In this document: piece after piece, positions 43,813 to 53,533 of the stretch | How the letters are laid out: every line of letters starts with the position of its first letter | Position numbering within the stretch: position 1 is the first letter of the stretch | Origin: Sphingomonas mollis | GTDB lineage: Bacteria > Pseudomonadota > Alphaproteobacteria > Sphingomonadales > Sphingomonadaceae | DNA: 64,000 bases | Reading direction: 5' to 3' | Assembly (NCBI RefSeq): GCF_016427505.1 | Contig: NZ_JAELXS010000001.1 | Coordinates: 558,001-622,000 of the forward strand | Notes under the pieces: generated by a model | Seen by the model: only the letters and a program-made list of their open reading frames with translations | Told to the model about the DNA's origin: nothing | The model's database searches: none | Program-made: the position numbers and the translations under genes

Positions 43813-46476
43813 ATGACGCAGTATGTCTATCGATTCGGCGGCGGTGTTTCGGACGGCGGTTCGGGCGACCGGAACCTGCTCGGCGGCAAGGGTGCGAATC
43901 TGGCAGAAATGGCATCGATCGGCCTGCCGGTGCCGCCGGGCTTCACCATCTCGACCGAATTCTGCGCCGTCTATTATGACGAGGGCGGCAGCTTCCCGCA
44001 GAGCCTGCGTGACGAGGTCGCCACCGGCATCGCCCATATCGAGGGCGTCACCGGCAAGACATTCGGCAACGCCGCCGACCCCCTGCTCGTCTCGGTCCGC
44101 AGCGGCGCGCGCGCGTCGATGCCCGGCATGATGGACACCGTCCTCAACCTCGGGCTGAACGACGAGACGGTCGAGGGGCTCGCGGCGACATCGGGCGATG
44201 CGCGGTTCGCGTGGGACAGCTATCGCCGCTTCATCCAGATGTACGCCGATGTCGTCCTCGAACTCGATCACGGCGCGTTCGAGGAAGCATTGGAGATCGC
44301 CAAGGAAGACCAGGGCTTTACCCTCGACACCGAACTCAGCGCCGACGATCTCCGCACACTGGTCGCCGAATATAAGGCGCTCGTCGAGAAGCAGTGGAAC
44401 AAGCCGTTCCCGCAGGACGTGCACGACCAGCTATGGGGCGCGGTCGGCGCGGTGTTCGGATCGTGGCAATCGGAACGTGCCAAGGTTTATCGCCGGCTGA
44501 ACGACATCCCCGCCGCCTGGGGCACCGCCGTCAATATTCAGGCGATGGTCTTCGGCAATATGGGCGAGACGTCGGCCACCGGCGTCGCCTTCACCCGCGA
44601 TCCGTCGAAGGGCGACCGCGCCTATTACGGCGAATTCCTCATCAACGCGCAGGGTGAGGACGTCGTCGCCGGCATCCGCACCCCGCAATATCTGACGAAG
44701 ACCGCGCGCGAGGAAGCCGGCGCCAAGCCCGCCTCGATGGAAGAAGCCATGCCCGAGGTGTATGGCGAGCTGGCCGCCGTCTTCGACACGCTCGAAACCC
44801 ACTACCGCGACATGCAGGACATCGAATTCACGGTGGAGCGTACCAAGCTCTGGATGCTCCAGACCCGCAGCGGCAAGCGCACCGCCAAGGCCGCGCTGAA
44901 GATCGCGGTCGACATGGCGAACGAGGGTCTCATCACGCATGAGGAAGCGATCCTGCGCGTCGAGCCGATGGCGCTCGACCAGCTGCTCCACCCCACGCTC
45001 GACCCGAACGCGCATCGCGATGTGATCGCCAAGGGCCTGCCCGCATCTCCCGGCGCCGCGTCCGGCGCGGCGGTATTCGATGCCGACACGGCCGAACGCT
45101 GGGCGGCGGACGGCAAGGCGGTGATCCTGATCCGCACGGAAACCAGCCCCGAAGACATCCACGGCATGCACGCGGCCAAGGGCATCCTGACCGCGCGCGG
45201 CGGCATGACCAGCCACGCCGCTGTCGTCGCTCGTGGCATGGGCCGCCCTTGCGTTTCCGGCGCCGGCGGCATCTCGATCTCCGCCAAGGACAAGGTGATG
45301 CGCGTTGCCGGTCGTGAGGTGCGCGAGGGCGATACGCTGACCCTCGACGGCACGACCGGCGAAGTCATGGCCGGTCTCGTCGCCACGGTGCAGCCTGAAC
45401 TAGCCGGCGATTTCGGCACGCTGATGGTCTGGGCTGACGAGGTCCGCCGCCTGAAGGTGCGCGCCAACGCCGAAACCCCACTCGACTGCCGCACCGCGCG
45501 GGAATTCGGCGCGGAGGGCGTCGGCCTTTGCCGTACCGAGCATATGTTCTTCGATGCCGCCCGCATCACCGCGGTCCGCCAGATGATTCTGGCCACCGAC
45601 GAGAAGGGCCGCCGCGTCGCGCTCGACAAGCTGCTGCCCGCTCAGCGCAGCGATTTCGCCGAGATCTTCGAGGTCATGGCGGGCCTGCCCGTTACCGTCC
45701 GCCTGCTCGATCCGCCGCTGCACGAATTCTTGCCGCACGAGGAAAACGAGTTCGAGGAGGTGGCGCAAGCCGCCGGCATCGATATCGACACGCTCAAGCG
45801 CCGCGCTGCGGAGTTGCACGAGTTCAACCCGATGCTCGGTCATCGCGGCTGCCGCCTGGGCGTTACCTACCCTGAAATCTACGAGATGCAGGCCCGCGCC
45901 ATCTTCGAGGCCGCAATCGACGTCGCCGAAAAGAGCGGCACCGCGCCGATCCCCGAAGTCATGATCCCACTCGTCGCCACCAAGCGCGAACTCGATCTGA
46001 TGAAAGCGGTCGTCGACAAGGCTGCCAAGGCCGTGTTCGAGGAACGCGGTCGGACGATCGAATATCTCGTCGGTACGATGATCGAACTGCCCCGCGCCGC
46101 ATTGAAGGCTGGCGAGATCGCGGAGTCGGGCGAATTCTTCTCGTTCGGCACCAACGACCTGACCCAGACGACGCTCGGTGTCAGTCGGGACGACGCAGCC
46201 CGCTTCCTCGGCGCTTATGTCGAACAGGGCATCTACGCGAAGGACCCGTTCGTCAGCATCGACGTCGAGGGGGTCGGCGAACTGATCGAACTCGCCGCCG
46301 AACGCGGTCGTAAGACGCGCCCCGATATCAAGCTGGGCATCTGCGGTGAACATGGCGGCGATCCGGCGAGCATCGCTTTCTGTGAGAAGATCGGCCTCGA
46401 TTACGTATCGGCCTCACCTTACCGCGTCCCGATCGCGCGACTGGCGGCGGCACAGGCAGCGTTGAACGCGCGATAA
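43813..46476 (+). CDS. ppdK: pyruvate, phosphate dikinase
   Basis: This enzyme interconverts pyruvate + ATP + Pi and PEP + AMP + PPi. The 887-residue protein has the ATP-grasp N-terminal domain (GGKGANLAEMASIGLPVPPG), the phosphohistidine domain (GGMTSHAAVVARGMGRPCVSG) and the C-terminal PEP-binding barrel (GEFFSFGTNDLTQTTLGVSR, with the catalytic Cys in LGICGEHGGDP). The ATG at 43813 begins the conserved region; an ATG at 43777 is less likely. Terminated at 46486-46526. Confidence 0.96.
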   Translation: MTQYVYRFGGGVSDGGSGDRNLLGGKGANLAEMASIGLPVPPGFTISTEFCAVYYDEGGSFPQSLRDEVATGIAHIEGVTGKTFGNAADPLLVSVRSGARASMPGMMDTVLNLGLNDETVEGLAATSGDARFAWDSYRRFIQMYADVVLELDHGAFEEALEIAKEDQGFTLDTELSADDLRTLVAEYKALVEKQWNKPFPQDVHDQLWGAVGAVFGSWQSERAKVYRRLNDIPAAWGTAVNIQAMVFGNMGETSATGVAFTRDPSKGDRAYYGEFLINAQGEDVVAGIRTPQYLTKTAREEAGAKPASMEEAMPEVYGELAAVFDTLETHYRDMQDIEFTVERTKLWMLQTRSGKRTAKAALKIAVDMANEGLITHEEAILRVEPMALDQLLHPTLDPNAHRDVIAKGLPASPGAASGAAVFDADTAERWAADGKAVILIRTETSPEDIHGMHAAKGILTARGGMTSHAAVVARGMGRPCVSGAGGISISAKDKVMRVAGREVREGDTLTLDGTTGEVMAGLVATVQPELAGDFGTLMVWADEVRRLKVRANAETPLDCRTAREFGAEGVGLCRTEHMFFDAARITAVRQMILATDEKGRRVALDKLLPAQRSDFAEIFEVMAGLPVTVRLLDPPLHEFLPHEENEFEEVAQAAGIDIDTLKRRAAELHEFNPMLGHRGCRLGVTYPEIYEMQARAIFEAAIDVAEKSGTAPIPEVMIPLVATKRELDLMKAVVDKAAKAVFEERGRTIEYLVGTMIELPRAALKAGEIAESGEFFSFGTNDLTQTTLGVSRDDAARFLGAYVEQGIYAKDPFVSIDVEGVGELIELAAERGRKTRPDIKLGICGEHGGDPASIAFCEKIGLDYVSASPYRVPIARLAAAQAALNAR

Positions 46477-46485
46477 TCAGACGAT

Positions 46486-46526
46486 GCCGGTCATCCTTCC
46501 TGTTGAAGGATGACCGGCCTGTTTTT
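46486..46526 (+). terminator. rho-independent terminator of ppdK
   Basis: A perfect 14-bp stem (GCCGGTCATCCTTC at 46486-46499 with 46505-46518), 5-base loop, then CTGTTTTT. Confidence 0.92.
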
Positions 46527-46900
46527 CAACGATCGACCGCCGTCCGCGGCTGCCAATCGAACCATCCGCGCCGCTCGCCGACCGGATAGGCTGGCCGTGC
46601 CCGATTGACCGCCACCGGCCGCGTCGCCACGGTTTCCGTTCGCGTACCGACCGCCAGATCGCGCTCGACGACAGGCGCCGTCCGCACCCGATTGGTCTCG
46701 GCCTGAGCTTCGGTCGCGCGCGCCTCGGCCGCTGCGATCCGCGCGTCTGCATCCTTGCGTGCCGCCGCATGCGCCTCGCGCTCGACGGAATAGCGGTCCT
46801 TCCACTTGCGCCCGCCGGGATGGCTGGCCAGGCCCAATAGCCAGCCGGCGATCAGGGCCAGCGCCAGCACCGCGAACTGCGTCGGGGTCGAAAACAACAT
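46526..46900 (-). CDS. membrane-anchored coiled-coil protein of unknown function
   Basis: This 124-residue protein has one N-terminal membrane helix (about 6-24, QFAVLALALIAGWLLGLA), a charged coiled coil (REAHAAARKDADARIAAAEARATEAQAE) and a basic, Trp-containing tail (GWFDWQPRTA). The ATG at 46900 is preceded by AGGAG at 7 bases. It is downstream of tadC in the same direction and could be the last gene of the Tad message, but nothing ties it to pili. Confidence 0.6.
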   Translation of the reverse strand: MLFSTPTQFAVLALALIAGWLLGLASHPGGRKWKDRYSVEREAHAAARKDADARIAAAEARATEAQAETNRVRTAPVVERDLAVGTRTETVATRPVAVNRARPAYPVGERRGWFDWQPRTAVDR

Positions 46901-46957
46901 CGCATCACTCCTGTTACGGAAGGTCAACGATCCGCCCCGGCGCTTGGTTTCAGCGGC

Positions 46958-47953
46958 TCAATTCCCGCTTAGCAGCGCATCCTTGATCGAACAGGCCGCC
47001 GGTCCCAGGATCACGACGAACAGCACCGGCAGGATGAAACAGATCAGCGGCACGGTCATGATCGCCGGCAGGCGCGCCGCCTTTTCCTCCGCCCGCATCA
47101 TCCGTTCGTTGCGGAATTCCGACGACAGGACGCGCAGCGCGGAGGCGAGGGGGGTGCCGTATTTCTCGGTCTGCACCATCGTCGTCGTCACGCCCTTCAC
47201 CGCCTCCAGCGCGACACGCATGGCGAGGTTTTCGAACGCCTGTCGACGGTCGGTCAGGAAACCCAGTTCGATCGCGGTCAGCGTAAATTCCTCACCCAGT
47301 TCGGGATAGGCGCGACCCAGTTCGCGGGCCACGCGGTGGAACGCCGCATCCACCGTCAACCCGGCCTCGGCGCAGATCACCAGCAGATCGAGCGCATCGG
47401 GTAACCCCTTGCGGATCGCGTCGGACCGTTTGGCGATCCGGTTCTTCAGAAAGATGTCGGGCGCCTTGTACGACAGGATCAGCGTACCTGCGACCAGCGC
47501 ATATTTCTTCATCGGCGACCATTCGGCAAAGCCGTTGGTGGCATAGACCCAGAAGCCGATGATCCCGCCCAGCACAACCGGCATCGCCAGCCGGCCGAAG
47601 ATCACCGCGACCGCCCATTCCTTCGACCGGATGCCCGCCTGCAACAGCTTCAGCTGCGCGTCCTTGATCTGGCTTTCCTGCAGCATCTTCATCGATCCCA
47701 GCAGCGACCGCAGCCGGTCGGTGGTCTCGTTTCGTTGCACCAGCTTCGCGCGCCGCTTGGTCGATGCGGTGATGCCCGCCTTCAACTGCTCGCGCCGGTC
47801 GTTCAGCGCCTTCACGCGCTTGGCCATCGGGTCACGCACGGTCGTGGCGGCATAGATCGCCACCATCACCGCAAATGCCGCGACGCCCGACAGGATCGTC
47901 GCAACCCAGATCACGTCGACGCCCAACAGCGTCGGTCCGGCGGTCTCGCCCAT
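46958..47953 (-). CDS. tadC: Tad secretion inner-membrane protein TadC
   Basis: This 331-residue type II secretion F-domain protein has an N-terminal helix (VIWVATILSGVAAFAVMVAIY), a long cytoplasmic part with the T2SSF domain (DLLVICAEAGLTVDAAFHRVAREL, then SALRVLSSEFRNERMMRAEEKA) and C-terminal helices (PLICFILPVLFVVILG). TadB and TadC form the inner-membrane platform of the Flp/Tad pilus. It lies 13 bp after tadB. Confidence 0.9.
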   Translation of the reverse strand: MGETAGPTLLGVDVIWVATILSGVAAFAVMVAIYAATTVRDPMAKRVKALNDRREQLKAGITASTKRRAKLVQRNETTDRLRSLLGSMKMLQESQIKDAQLKLLQAGIRSKEWAVAVIFGRLAMPVVLGGIIGFWVYATNGFAEWSPMKKYALVAGTLILSYKAPDIFLKNRIAKRSDAIRKGLPDALDLLVICAEAGLTVDAAFHRVARELGRAYPELGEEFTLTAIELGFLTDRRQAFENLAMRVALEAVKGVTTTMVQTEKYGTPLASALRVLSSEFRNERMMRAEEKAARLPAIMTVPLICFILPVLFVVILGPAACSIKDALLSGN

Positions 47954-47966
47954 CAGCCGTGGTTCC

Positions 47967-48929
47967 TCAAATCTCGAAACTGATCATCTTGGCCATGATG
48001 AACGCGCCGATGCTCATCCACATCATGCCCCCCATGCCCGTCACCATCAGCCGTTCGTCGACGAAGAACTTGCCGATATACAACGGGTTGATGAACCAGA
48101 TCAGGCCGAACACGATGAACGGCAGCGACCCGATGATATAGGCGGATGCCTTGGATTCGGACGACATCGCCCGGATCTTCAGCTTCATCTGCGCGCGCTT
48201 GCGCAGCACATCGGCCAGATTGGCCAGCGTCTCGGCCAGATTGCCGCCGGTCTCGCGCTGGATCGCGATGGTGATGACGAAGAACTGGAATTCGGGCGTG
48301 CCCAACCGGTCGGCGGTTTCCTGCAACGCCGCGTCCATCGTCCGGCCGATCTTCATCTTGTCGGCGATGGCGCGGAATTCCTCGCCGATCGCGCCGTCCA
48401 CCTCGGCCCCGACGACGCCGATCGTCTCGCTGATCGGCAGGCCGGACCGCAGGCCACGGACCAGCAACTCGATCGCATCGGGGAACCGGGCGGTGAACTT
48501 GCCTACCCGCCGCCCGATGACCTTGGCCACCACCAGATGTGGCAGACCCGCCCCGATCGCGAGCGACATCATCAGCGCCATCAGCACCGGCAATCCCCGC
48601 AACAGCGTCACCAGCAGGATGACGACCGTCAAGCCGGCCGTCGTCATGCCGTATTGGCCGACCGTCCAGTCCTTGCCCGTCATCGCCAGCCGCTTTGCCA
48701 GCAGCGCGCGGTTGGGCAGGATGCGGCCGAACGCGATATCCATCTTGGTATCGCGCGTATTGGAGATACCGCGCGTCTGCCCCGTCACGATGACGTCGGC
48801 GGCATGACGGTTGCGCAGCCCGGCCAGCCGTCGCGCCTGGATGCGCGACGTGGACGGGCCGGAAAAGGCCATGACGCCGATGGCCAGCACCAGCGAACAA
48901 CCCAGCATCAGCAGGAGGAGCGGCAGCAT
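47967..48929 (-). CDS. tadB: Tad secretion inner-membrane protein TadB
   Basis: This 320-residue protein is the other platform component, with an N-terminal helix (LLLLMLGCSLVLAIGVMAF), mid helices and a T2SSF domain (FPDAIELLVRGLRSGLPISETI, ETGGNLAETLANLADVLRKRAQMK), then two C-terminal helices. It begins 7 bp after cpaE. In standard Tad operons the ATPase gene tadA/cpaF lies at exactly this junction; here it is missing. Confidence 0.9.
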   Translation of the reverse strand: MLPLLLLMLGCSLVLAIGVMAFSGPSTSRIQARRLAGLRNRHAADVIVTGQTRGISNTRDTKMDIAFGRILPNRALLAKRLAMTGKDWTVGQYGMTTAGLTVVILLVTLLRGLPVLMALMMSLAIGAGLPHLVVAKVIGRRVGKFTARFPDAIELLVRGLRSGLPISETIGVVGAEVDGAIGEEFRAIADKMKIGRTMDAALQETADRLGTPEFQFFVITIAIQRETGGNLAETLANLADVLRKRAQMKLKIRAMSSESKASAYIIGSLPFIVFGLIWFINPLYIGKFFVDERLMVTGMGGMMWMSIGAFIMAKMISFEI

Positions 48930-48936
48930 CTTGCGC

Positions 48937-50217
48937 CTACTTCTTCTGGGGCGAGCGCTTCGCCATCAGGCTTCTGAAATCGCCGATCTTGCCCAGCAGC
49001 GTCGTTGTCTTCGCAGCCCCCACGACGTCGCCACCGACACTCGTTCCCATACGTGACAGGGCGGTGACCAGATCGACCAGCGGCGTTACCGTTTTGGTCG
49101 TCTTGCCCGCCTCGGCCAGTGGCTTGCCCAGCTTGGCTGCCTGACACGCCAGTTTCTGGTCCATCGGCACGCTGAAATCGATCTTGCGCTCGATCGATGT
49201 CTCGAAATCCTTGCGCGTGATCTCCGGCGTGCCGGCGGTCAAAACCCGGTTCGCCAGCACCTGCACCTGACATTGCGGGGCGTTCGATTTCATCCAGGAC
49301 AGCAGGCGGATCGTGTCGCGCGCCGCCGCCAGCGTCAGCTCGGTGACGATCACTGCGGTCTGCACGTCGCTCATCAGGTGCGGATGCTGGACCAGCATCG
49401 TGCGCGGGAGGTCGACGATCGTGCATTCGAAGCTGGCGCGCATTTCTTCCTGCAATTGGTAAAAGGCGGCACCATCGGTGACGAGCGGCGCGTTGATCGG
49501 CGCCTCGGCCGACAGGACCGCCAGCTTCTCCGATGCGCGGACCATCGCGCGTTCGATGAACAGGCCATCGATCCGGCTGGGATTCTCGATCGCGTCGGTC
49601 AGGCCGCGGCCCGGCTCCAGATCGAGCGACAGCGCAGCGGTACCGAAGTGGATGTCGAGATCGAGCAACGCGGTCGATTGCCCCTCGCGCTCCGCCAGCA
49701 ACCACGCGACCGACGATGCGACTGTCGAAGCACCGACCCCGCCGCGCGCACCGATCACCGCGATCGCCGCATGCGGTCGGTCGACCGCGACATCGGCGGC
49801 CTTCGGGGCATGGAGCAACGCCTGCGCCTGCCCGAACGCGTCGCGCAGCATGTCGGGATGCAGCGGCTTCAGCAGGTAATCCTGAATGCCGCTGGCGACG
49901 AGATCGCGGTACAGGCGCACGTCGTTGACCTGTCCGGCGGCGATCACTACCGTTCCCGGCTCGCACACCTCGGCCAAGCCGTTGATGTCGTTCAGCGGAT
50001 CACCCGATTCGGCCAGATCGACGAACAGGATCTGCGGGCTGGCCGACACCGACAGCGCCTGCACGCCGGCGCGCAGGCCGCCTTTGTGGATCTTTTCGAC
50101 CGACCAGCCCAGTTCCGCGACGACGGGGCGCAGCGCATCGGCGGTGGTGTCGTCGCATACATAGGCGACGAAGGGTTCGCGAATGCCCGCGCCCGCCGGT
50201 TTCCAGGGTGCGTTCAT
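48937..50217 (-). CDS. cpaE: CpaE/TadZ, Tad localisation ATPase
   Basis: This 426-residue protein joins an atypical receiver-like N-terminal domain (about 1-135) to a MinD/ParA-like ATPase domain. The deviant Walker A is VIGARGGVGASTVASS (alanine for the second Lys); LLDLDIHFGTAALSLDLEPG is the Walker A' / switch region and CTIVDLPR the Walker B equivalent. TadZ localises the Tad machine to the pole. Basic C-terminal tail ends MAKRSPQKK. It overlaps neither neighbour and is directly followed by tadB. Confidence 0.9.
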   Translation of the reverse strand: MNAPWKPAGAGIREPFVAYVCDDTTADALRPVVAELGWSVEKIHKGGLRAGVQALSVSASPQILFVDLAESGDPLNDINGLAEVCEPGTVVIAAGQVNDVRLYRDLVASGIQDYLLKPLHPDMLRDAFGQAQALLHAPKAADVAVDRPHAAIAVIGARGGVGASTVASSVAWLLAEREGQSTALLDLDIHFGTAALSLDLEPGRGLTDAIENPSRIDGLFIERAMVRASEKLAVLSAEAPINAPLVTDGAAFYQLQEEMRASFECTIVDLPRTMLVQHPHLMSDVQTAVIVTELTLAAARDTIRLLSWMKSNAPQCQVQVLANRVLTAGTPEITRKDFETSIERKIDFSVPMDQKLACQAAKLGKPLAEAGKTTKTVTPLVDLVTALSRMGTSVGGDVVGAAKTTTLLGKIGDFRSLMAKRSPQKK

Positions 50218-50218
50218 C

Positions 50219-50848
50219 CTACTTCCCTCCCGCCGATTCGGCCTTCACGTTCGCGCCGCCGCCACCGCTGGGGGCCGCCTTGCGGAACAGATCGATCGAT
50301 TTGTACACCGTCATCGGATCAGCCATGCCGGATGCGCCCGCGCCGCGGATCAGGTCCTGCGGATTGGCGATCATCGCCGCCAGATTGCTGTTGGTGGAAC
50401 AGCCATAGCCCGACGACGTGTTCTGTTCGTAATCCACTGACGAATCGCGCGACCAGTCCGGGCATCCCGGCACATGCGCCCTCATCCGGCTGACCACGAT
50501 ACGGACGGTGCCGGGCGCGACCGTGCCCGCCGATACCGGCGCATCATCGGCCAGCAACAGGCCGAAACCGGAGACGATCTCCGCCACCGCGTCGCGCGAC
50601 CCCGCCGCCGGATCGTCGATCGCGATCCGGTCGCCATAGCCAGTACGAAGCCCGGCCAGCCAGCCCTGCAACCGCTGCGCCTCGCCGGACGCCAGCGAAC
50701 CGCCCGCTGTTTGCAGGTCGAGCACATAATCCGTCCGGGCGACCACCGGCTGGTGAACCGATTCCAGCCCGCGGTTGCGGGTGCCGGTGCACCCACTGAC
50801 GGCCAGCGCCGGGATCAGGCAGGCGAGTAGGAGCGAACGCGTGGTCAT
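50219..50848 (-). CDS. cpaD: CpaD, Tad outer-membrane lipoprotein
   Basis: This 209-residue protein has a lipobox (ALAVSGC) and the conserved region GDRIAIDDPA, VRIVVSRMRAHVPGCPDWSR with a paired Cys and GCSTNSNLAAMIANPQDLIRG, typical of CpaD/RcpB-like proteins that assist the secretin. The ATG at 50848 has GAGGAA at good distance; an ATG at 50878 overlapping the cpaC stop lacks one. Between cpaC and cpaE in the Tad operon. Confidence 0.88.
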   Translation of the reverse strand: MTTRSLLLACLIPALAVSGCTGTRNRGLESVHQPVVARTDYVLDLQTAGGSLASGEAQRLQGWLAGLRTGYGDRIAIDDPAAGSRDAVAEIVSGFGLLLADDAPVSAGTVAPGTVRIVVSRMRAHVPGCPDWSRDSSVDYEQNTSSGYGCSTNSNLAAMIANPQDLIRGAGASGMADPMTVYKSIDLFRKAAPSGGGGANVKAESAGGK

Positions 50849-50874
50849 CGAAGCGATTCCTCGGGAAGCGGCGA

Positions 50875-52428
50875 TCATTGCGTGAAACCAGGGGCCGGCG
50901 CGCCGGCGCGTGCCTTGCGGGGGGACGCTGCCGGCATGGCGGCGCCGGGGGTGGGGGCGGCCTGCACCGGCGGCGCCATCATCGGCACCGGCCGCTGCCC
51001 GCCGGTCTGGCCATCGCTCAGCCTGCCCAGCAGGATACGCTCGGCATCGGTCGGCGCCTTGTAGCCATCGACCGGCAGGGCCACCTCCGCCGGGCTATCC
51101 ATCGGTTTCACCAGATAGGGGGTGATGATGATGACCAGCTCGGTCTCGTTGCGCTGCCAGCTGTTCGATCGAAACAGCGATCCCAGGATGGGGATGTCAC
51201 CCAGGAACGGCGCCTTGTCGATCGAGTTGTTGCGCGAATTCGACAGCAGACCGGCGATCATCAGGCTCTGCCCCGATCCCAGTTCCACCGTGGTTTCCGC
51301 TCTACGCGAACTGATCCCCGGCACGCGCGTACCGTTCAGCGCGACCGCGTTCGAATAATCGAGCTGCGACACTTCCGGCCGGACCCGAAGCGAGATGCGG
51401 CCGTCCGACAGCACCGTTGGTGTATAGGCCAGGCTGATGCCATATTGCTTGAACTCCACCGACACCGCGCCTAGCCCCTGAGCGATCGGGATAGGGATTT
51501 CGCCGCCGGCGAGGAAACTGCCCGTCTCGCCCGACAGCGCCGTCAGGTTCGGATTGGCGAGCGTCGTTACCTGCCCGATGGTCTCGCCCAGATCGATGGC
51601 CGACAACAGGTCGAGACCCAGTAGCGATCCGGCGGCATTCAGCGTCGTACCGATGCCGCTGGGGGCGGGAAACTTGAACAGCTTGTCGCCCGGCCGCGCG
51701 CCGTTGGTGTCGACGGGCGCATTCAGCTGACCGACCACGCCCGGCACGGTGCTGATCGTTCCCTGACGACCCTGTGCGATGCCGAACAGGAAATTGCTAC
51801 CGCCCCGGCTCTGGCCTGTCAGGTTGACGCCGACGTTCTTGACGAAGCCGCGCGTCACCTCCGCAAAACGCACCTGCAGATTGACCTGCAACGGCGTCGC
51901 GGTGCGCAGGTGCGACAGCACCTTCATGCCGTCACCGACGAACGCCTGTACCAGCCGCTCCGCCTCGGCCGCATCGCCCGGCGTCGCGACCGTGCCGGTC
52001 AGCAGCATCATGCCGTTCATCGGCGTCGTCACGACCTTGGCATCCGGCATCGCCAGCGCCAGCATCGCGCCGACCGAATCGAGGTTGTTGCCCACCCGCA
52101 CCGTTGTCGTGAACACCACCGCCCCGCCGCGCGCCGTGGCCGAGATCGTCGTCTCGCCGGTCTTCTTGCCGAAGATGTACAACTGGGTCGGCGAACGGAC
52201 CTGCACGTCGGCGATCGAGTCGTCGGCGATGAACAGATCGCTCATCGGCCGGGCCAGCGTCACCAGCCGCCCGCGACCGGTATTGACCTGGACGACCGGC
52301 GCAGCGCTGGGAGCGGCGGTCGCGACCACCGGCATCGTCTGCGCGGTAACGGGCATCGTCGGCATGGCGAGGGCGAGGCACAGCGTGCCACCCAGCGGCT
52401 TCCCCAGCACCTTCATCGAAACGCGCAT
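50875..52428 (-). CDS. cpaC: CpaC, Tad secretin
   Basis: This outer-membrane pore protein has 517 residues with a signal peptide (to about residue 30), an N-terminal pilus-assembly domain (GRGRLVTLARPMSDLFIADD, then DVQVRSPTQLYIFGKKTGET), a BON-like segment and the secretin barrel (FLAGGEIPIPIAQGLGAVSV; SGQSLMIAGLLSNSRNNSID; ELVIIITPYLVKP). The ATG at 52428 follows a GGGGGGAAAG site and sits one base after the cpaB stop region. Long Pro/Ala-rich tail. Confidence 0.93.
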   Translation of the reverse strand: MRVSMKVLGKPLGGTLCLALAMPTMPVTAQTMPVVATAAPSAAPVVQVNTGRGRLVTLARPMSDLFIADDSIADVQVRSPTQLYIFGKKTGETTISATARGGAVVFTTTVRVGNNLDSVGAMLALAMPDAKVVTTPMNGMMLLTGTVATPGDAAEAERLVQAFVGDGMKVLSHLRTATPLQVNLQVRFAEVTRGFVKNVGVNLTGQSRGGSNFLFGIAQGRQGTISTVPGVVGQLNAPVDTNGARPGDKLFKFPAPSGIGTTLNAAGSLLGLDLLSAIDLGETIGQVTTLANPNLTALSGETGSFLAGGEIPIPIAQGLGAVSVEFKQYGISLAYTPTVLSDGRISLRVRPEVSQLDYSNAVALNGTRVPGISSRRAETTVELGSGQSLMIAGLLSNSRNNSIDKAPFLGDIPILGSLFRSNSWQRNETELVIIITPYLVKPMDSPAEVALPVDGYKAPTDAERILLGRLSDGQTGGQRPVPMMAPPVQAAPTPGAAMPAASPRKARAGAPAPGFTQ

Positions 52429-52429
52429 C

Positions 52430-53482
52430 TTACTTTCCCCCCACCGACACGGCGGACACGTTGTTGCCACGGGCGATCCGCACGACCGGGCCGCTCGGCA
52501 CCGGTGCCTGCGCGGTGCCGCCGGGAATGGTCGCTGGTGCGCCGCCCGAGGCCATCATGCCGTTCGACGACATGCTGCTGACGCCCGAGTCCGGCGCCCG
52601 GCCGGGTACGGACCGGCGCTGAAAGCGGGAGACGTCGGCGCCGGTCGCATAGGTCGAGGCGCCGGTTTGCGGCTGGCTGGCCAGTTGCAGCATCATCGCC
52701 TTCTCGGCACGCGGGTCGCCATCCGGCACCTTCACCGCGCCCGATGCGATCGCCTCTTCCAGCTCGCTCGAATTGTCGGCGATCGACCGCAGCGACAGCG
52801 ACAGCGAACCCAGCGTCTGGGCGACCGCGATCTGCTCCGCGATCTTCGGCGTCGCCTCGATCGTCACGTTCGAGAATGTGCGGACCACGGTCTTGCCGTC
52901 GTCGCCCGCGATATTGTCGGTGCGCTGGTCGGTGGCGAGCACGCGCAGGTTGCGCATGATCGTCTCCGAAACATGCAGCGGCGTCCCGTCACCACCACCG
53001 GCGACGGATTGCGTCAGCACCAGATCGATCCGGTCACCCGGAAACACGAAACCCGCGACCGCCGCCTGTGCCGATACCGGCACCGTCACCGCGCGCATCC
53101 CCGGCCCGAGTGCCGCGGCCAGAAAGCCACGATCGCCCGGCTTCACCAGCGCGCCCTGCGTCACCGGCTGCCCGGCGGTGATCGGGTTGCGGACCACGGT
53201 GCCCTGCAACTTGGCCAGATCGGTGCTGGCCTTCAGGTAATAGGCATTGTCGACCAGTTCGCGCGGCCAAGGCTGGAATTTCAGCGCGGTGGCATCCAGG
53301 ATGGTGCCGATCGGCAGGGCGCGGGTCGCCACCAGCACTTCCGGGCCGTTGACCACCGGCGGCTGGTTGGCGGCGGCGGCCTGCGGCGCGGCGCTGCCGG
53401 CGATCAGCGACCGCGCGAACAGCGCGGTGACGACCGCCACTATCAGCGCGCCGACCAGCAGAATGACCTTGCGACTATCCAT
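52430..53482 (-). CDS. cpaB: CpaB/RcpC, Tad pilus assembly protein
   Basis: This 350-residue protein has an N-terminal helix (VILLVGALIVAVVTALFARSLI), the SAF-like domain (VLVATRALPIGTILDATALKFQPWP and LQGTVVRNPITAGQPVT) and the conserved VPVSAQAAVAGFVFPGDRIDLVLT segment. CpaB anchors in the inner membrane and works with the secretin. The final part is Gly/Pro/Ser-rich. Between cpaA and cpaC. Confidence 0.92.
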   Translation of the reverse strand: MDSRKVILLVGALIVAVVTALFARSLIAGSAAPQAAAANQPPVVNGPEVLVATRALPIGTILDATALKFQPWPRELVDNAYYLKASTDLAKLQGTVVRNPITAGQPVTQGALVKPGDRGFLAAALGPGMRAVTVPVSAQAAVAGFVFPGDRIDLVLTQSVAGGGDGTPLHVSETIMRNLRVLATDQRTDNIAGDDGKTVVRTFSNVTIEATPKIAEQIAVAQTLGSLSLSLRSIADNSSELEEAIASGAVKVPDGDPRAEKAMMLQLASQPQTGASTYATGADVSRFQRRSVPGRAPDSGVSSMSSNGMMASGGAPATIPGGTAQAPVPSGPVVRIARGNNVSAVSVGGK

Positions 53483-53533
53483 GTATCTCTCTCGCGCCTT
53501 TCGAAGGGCCGTCGGTTGATCCGACGTTAATCA

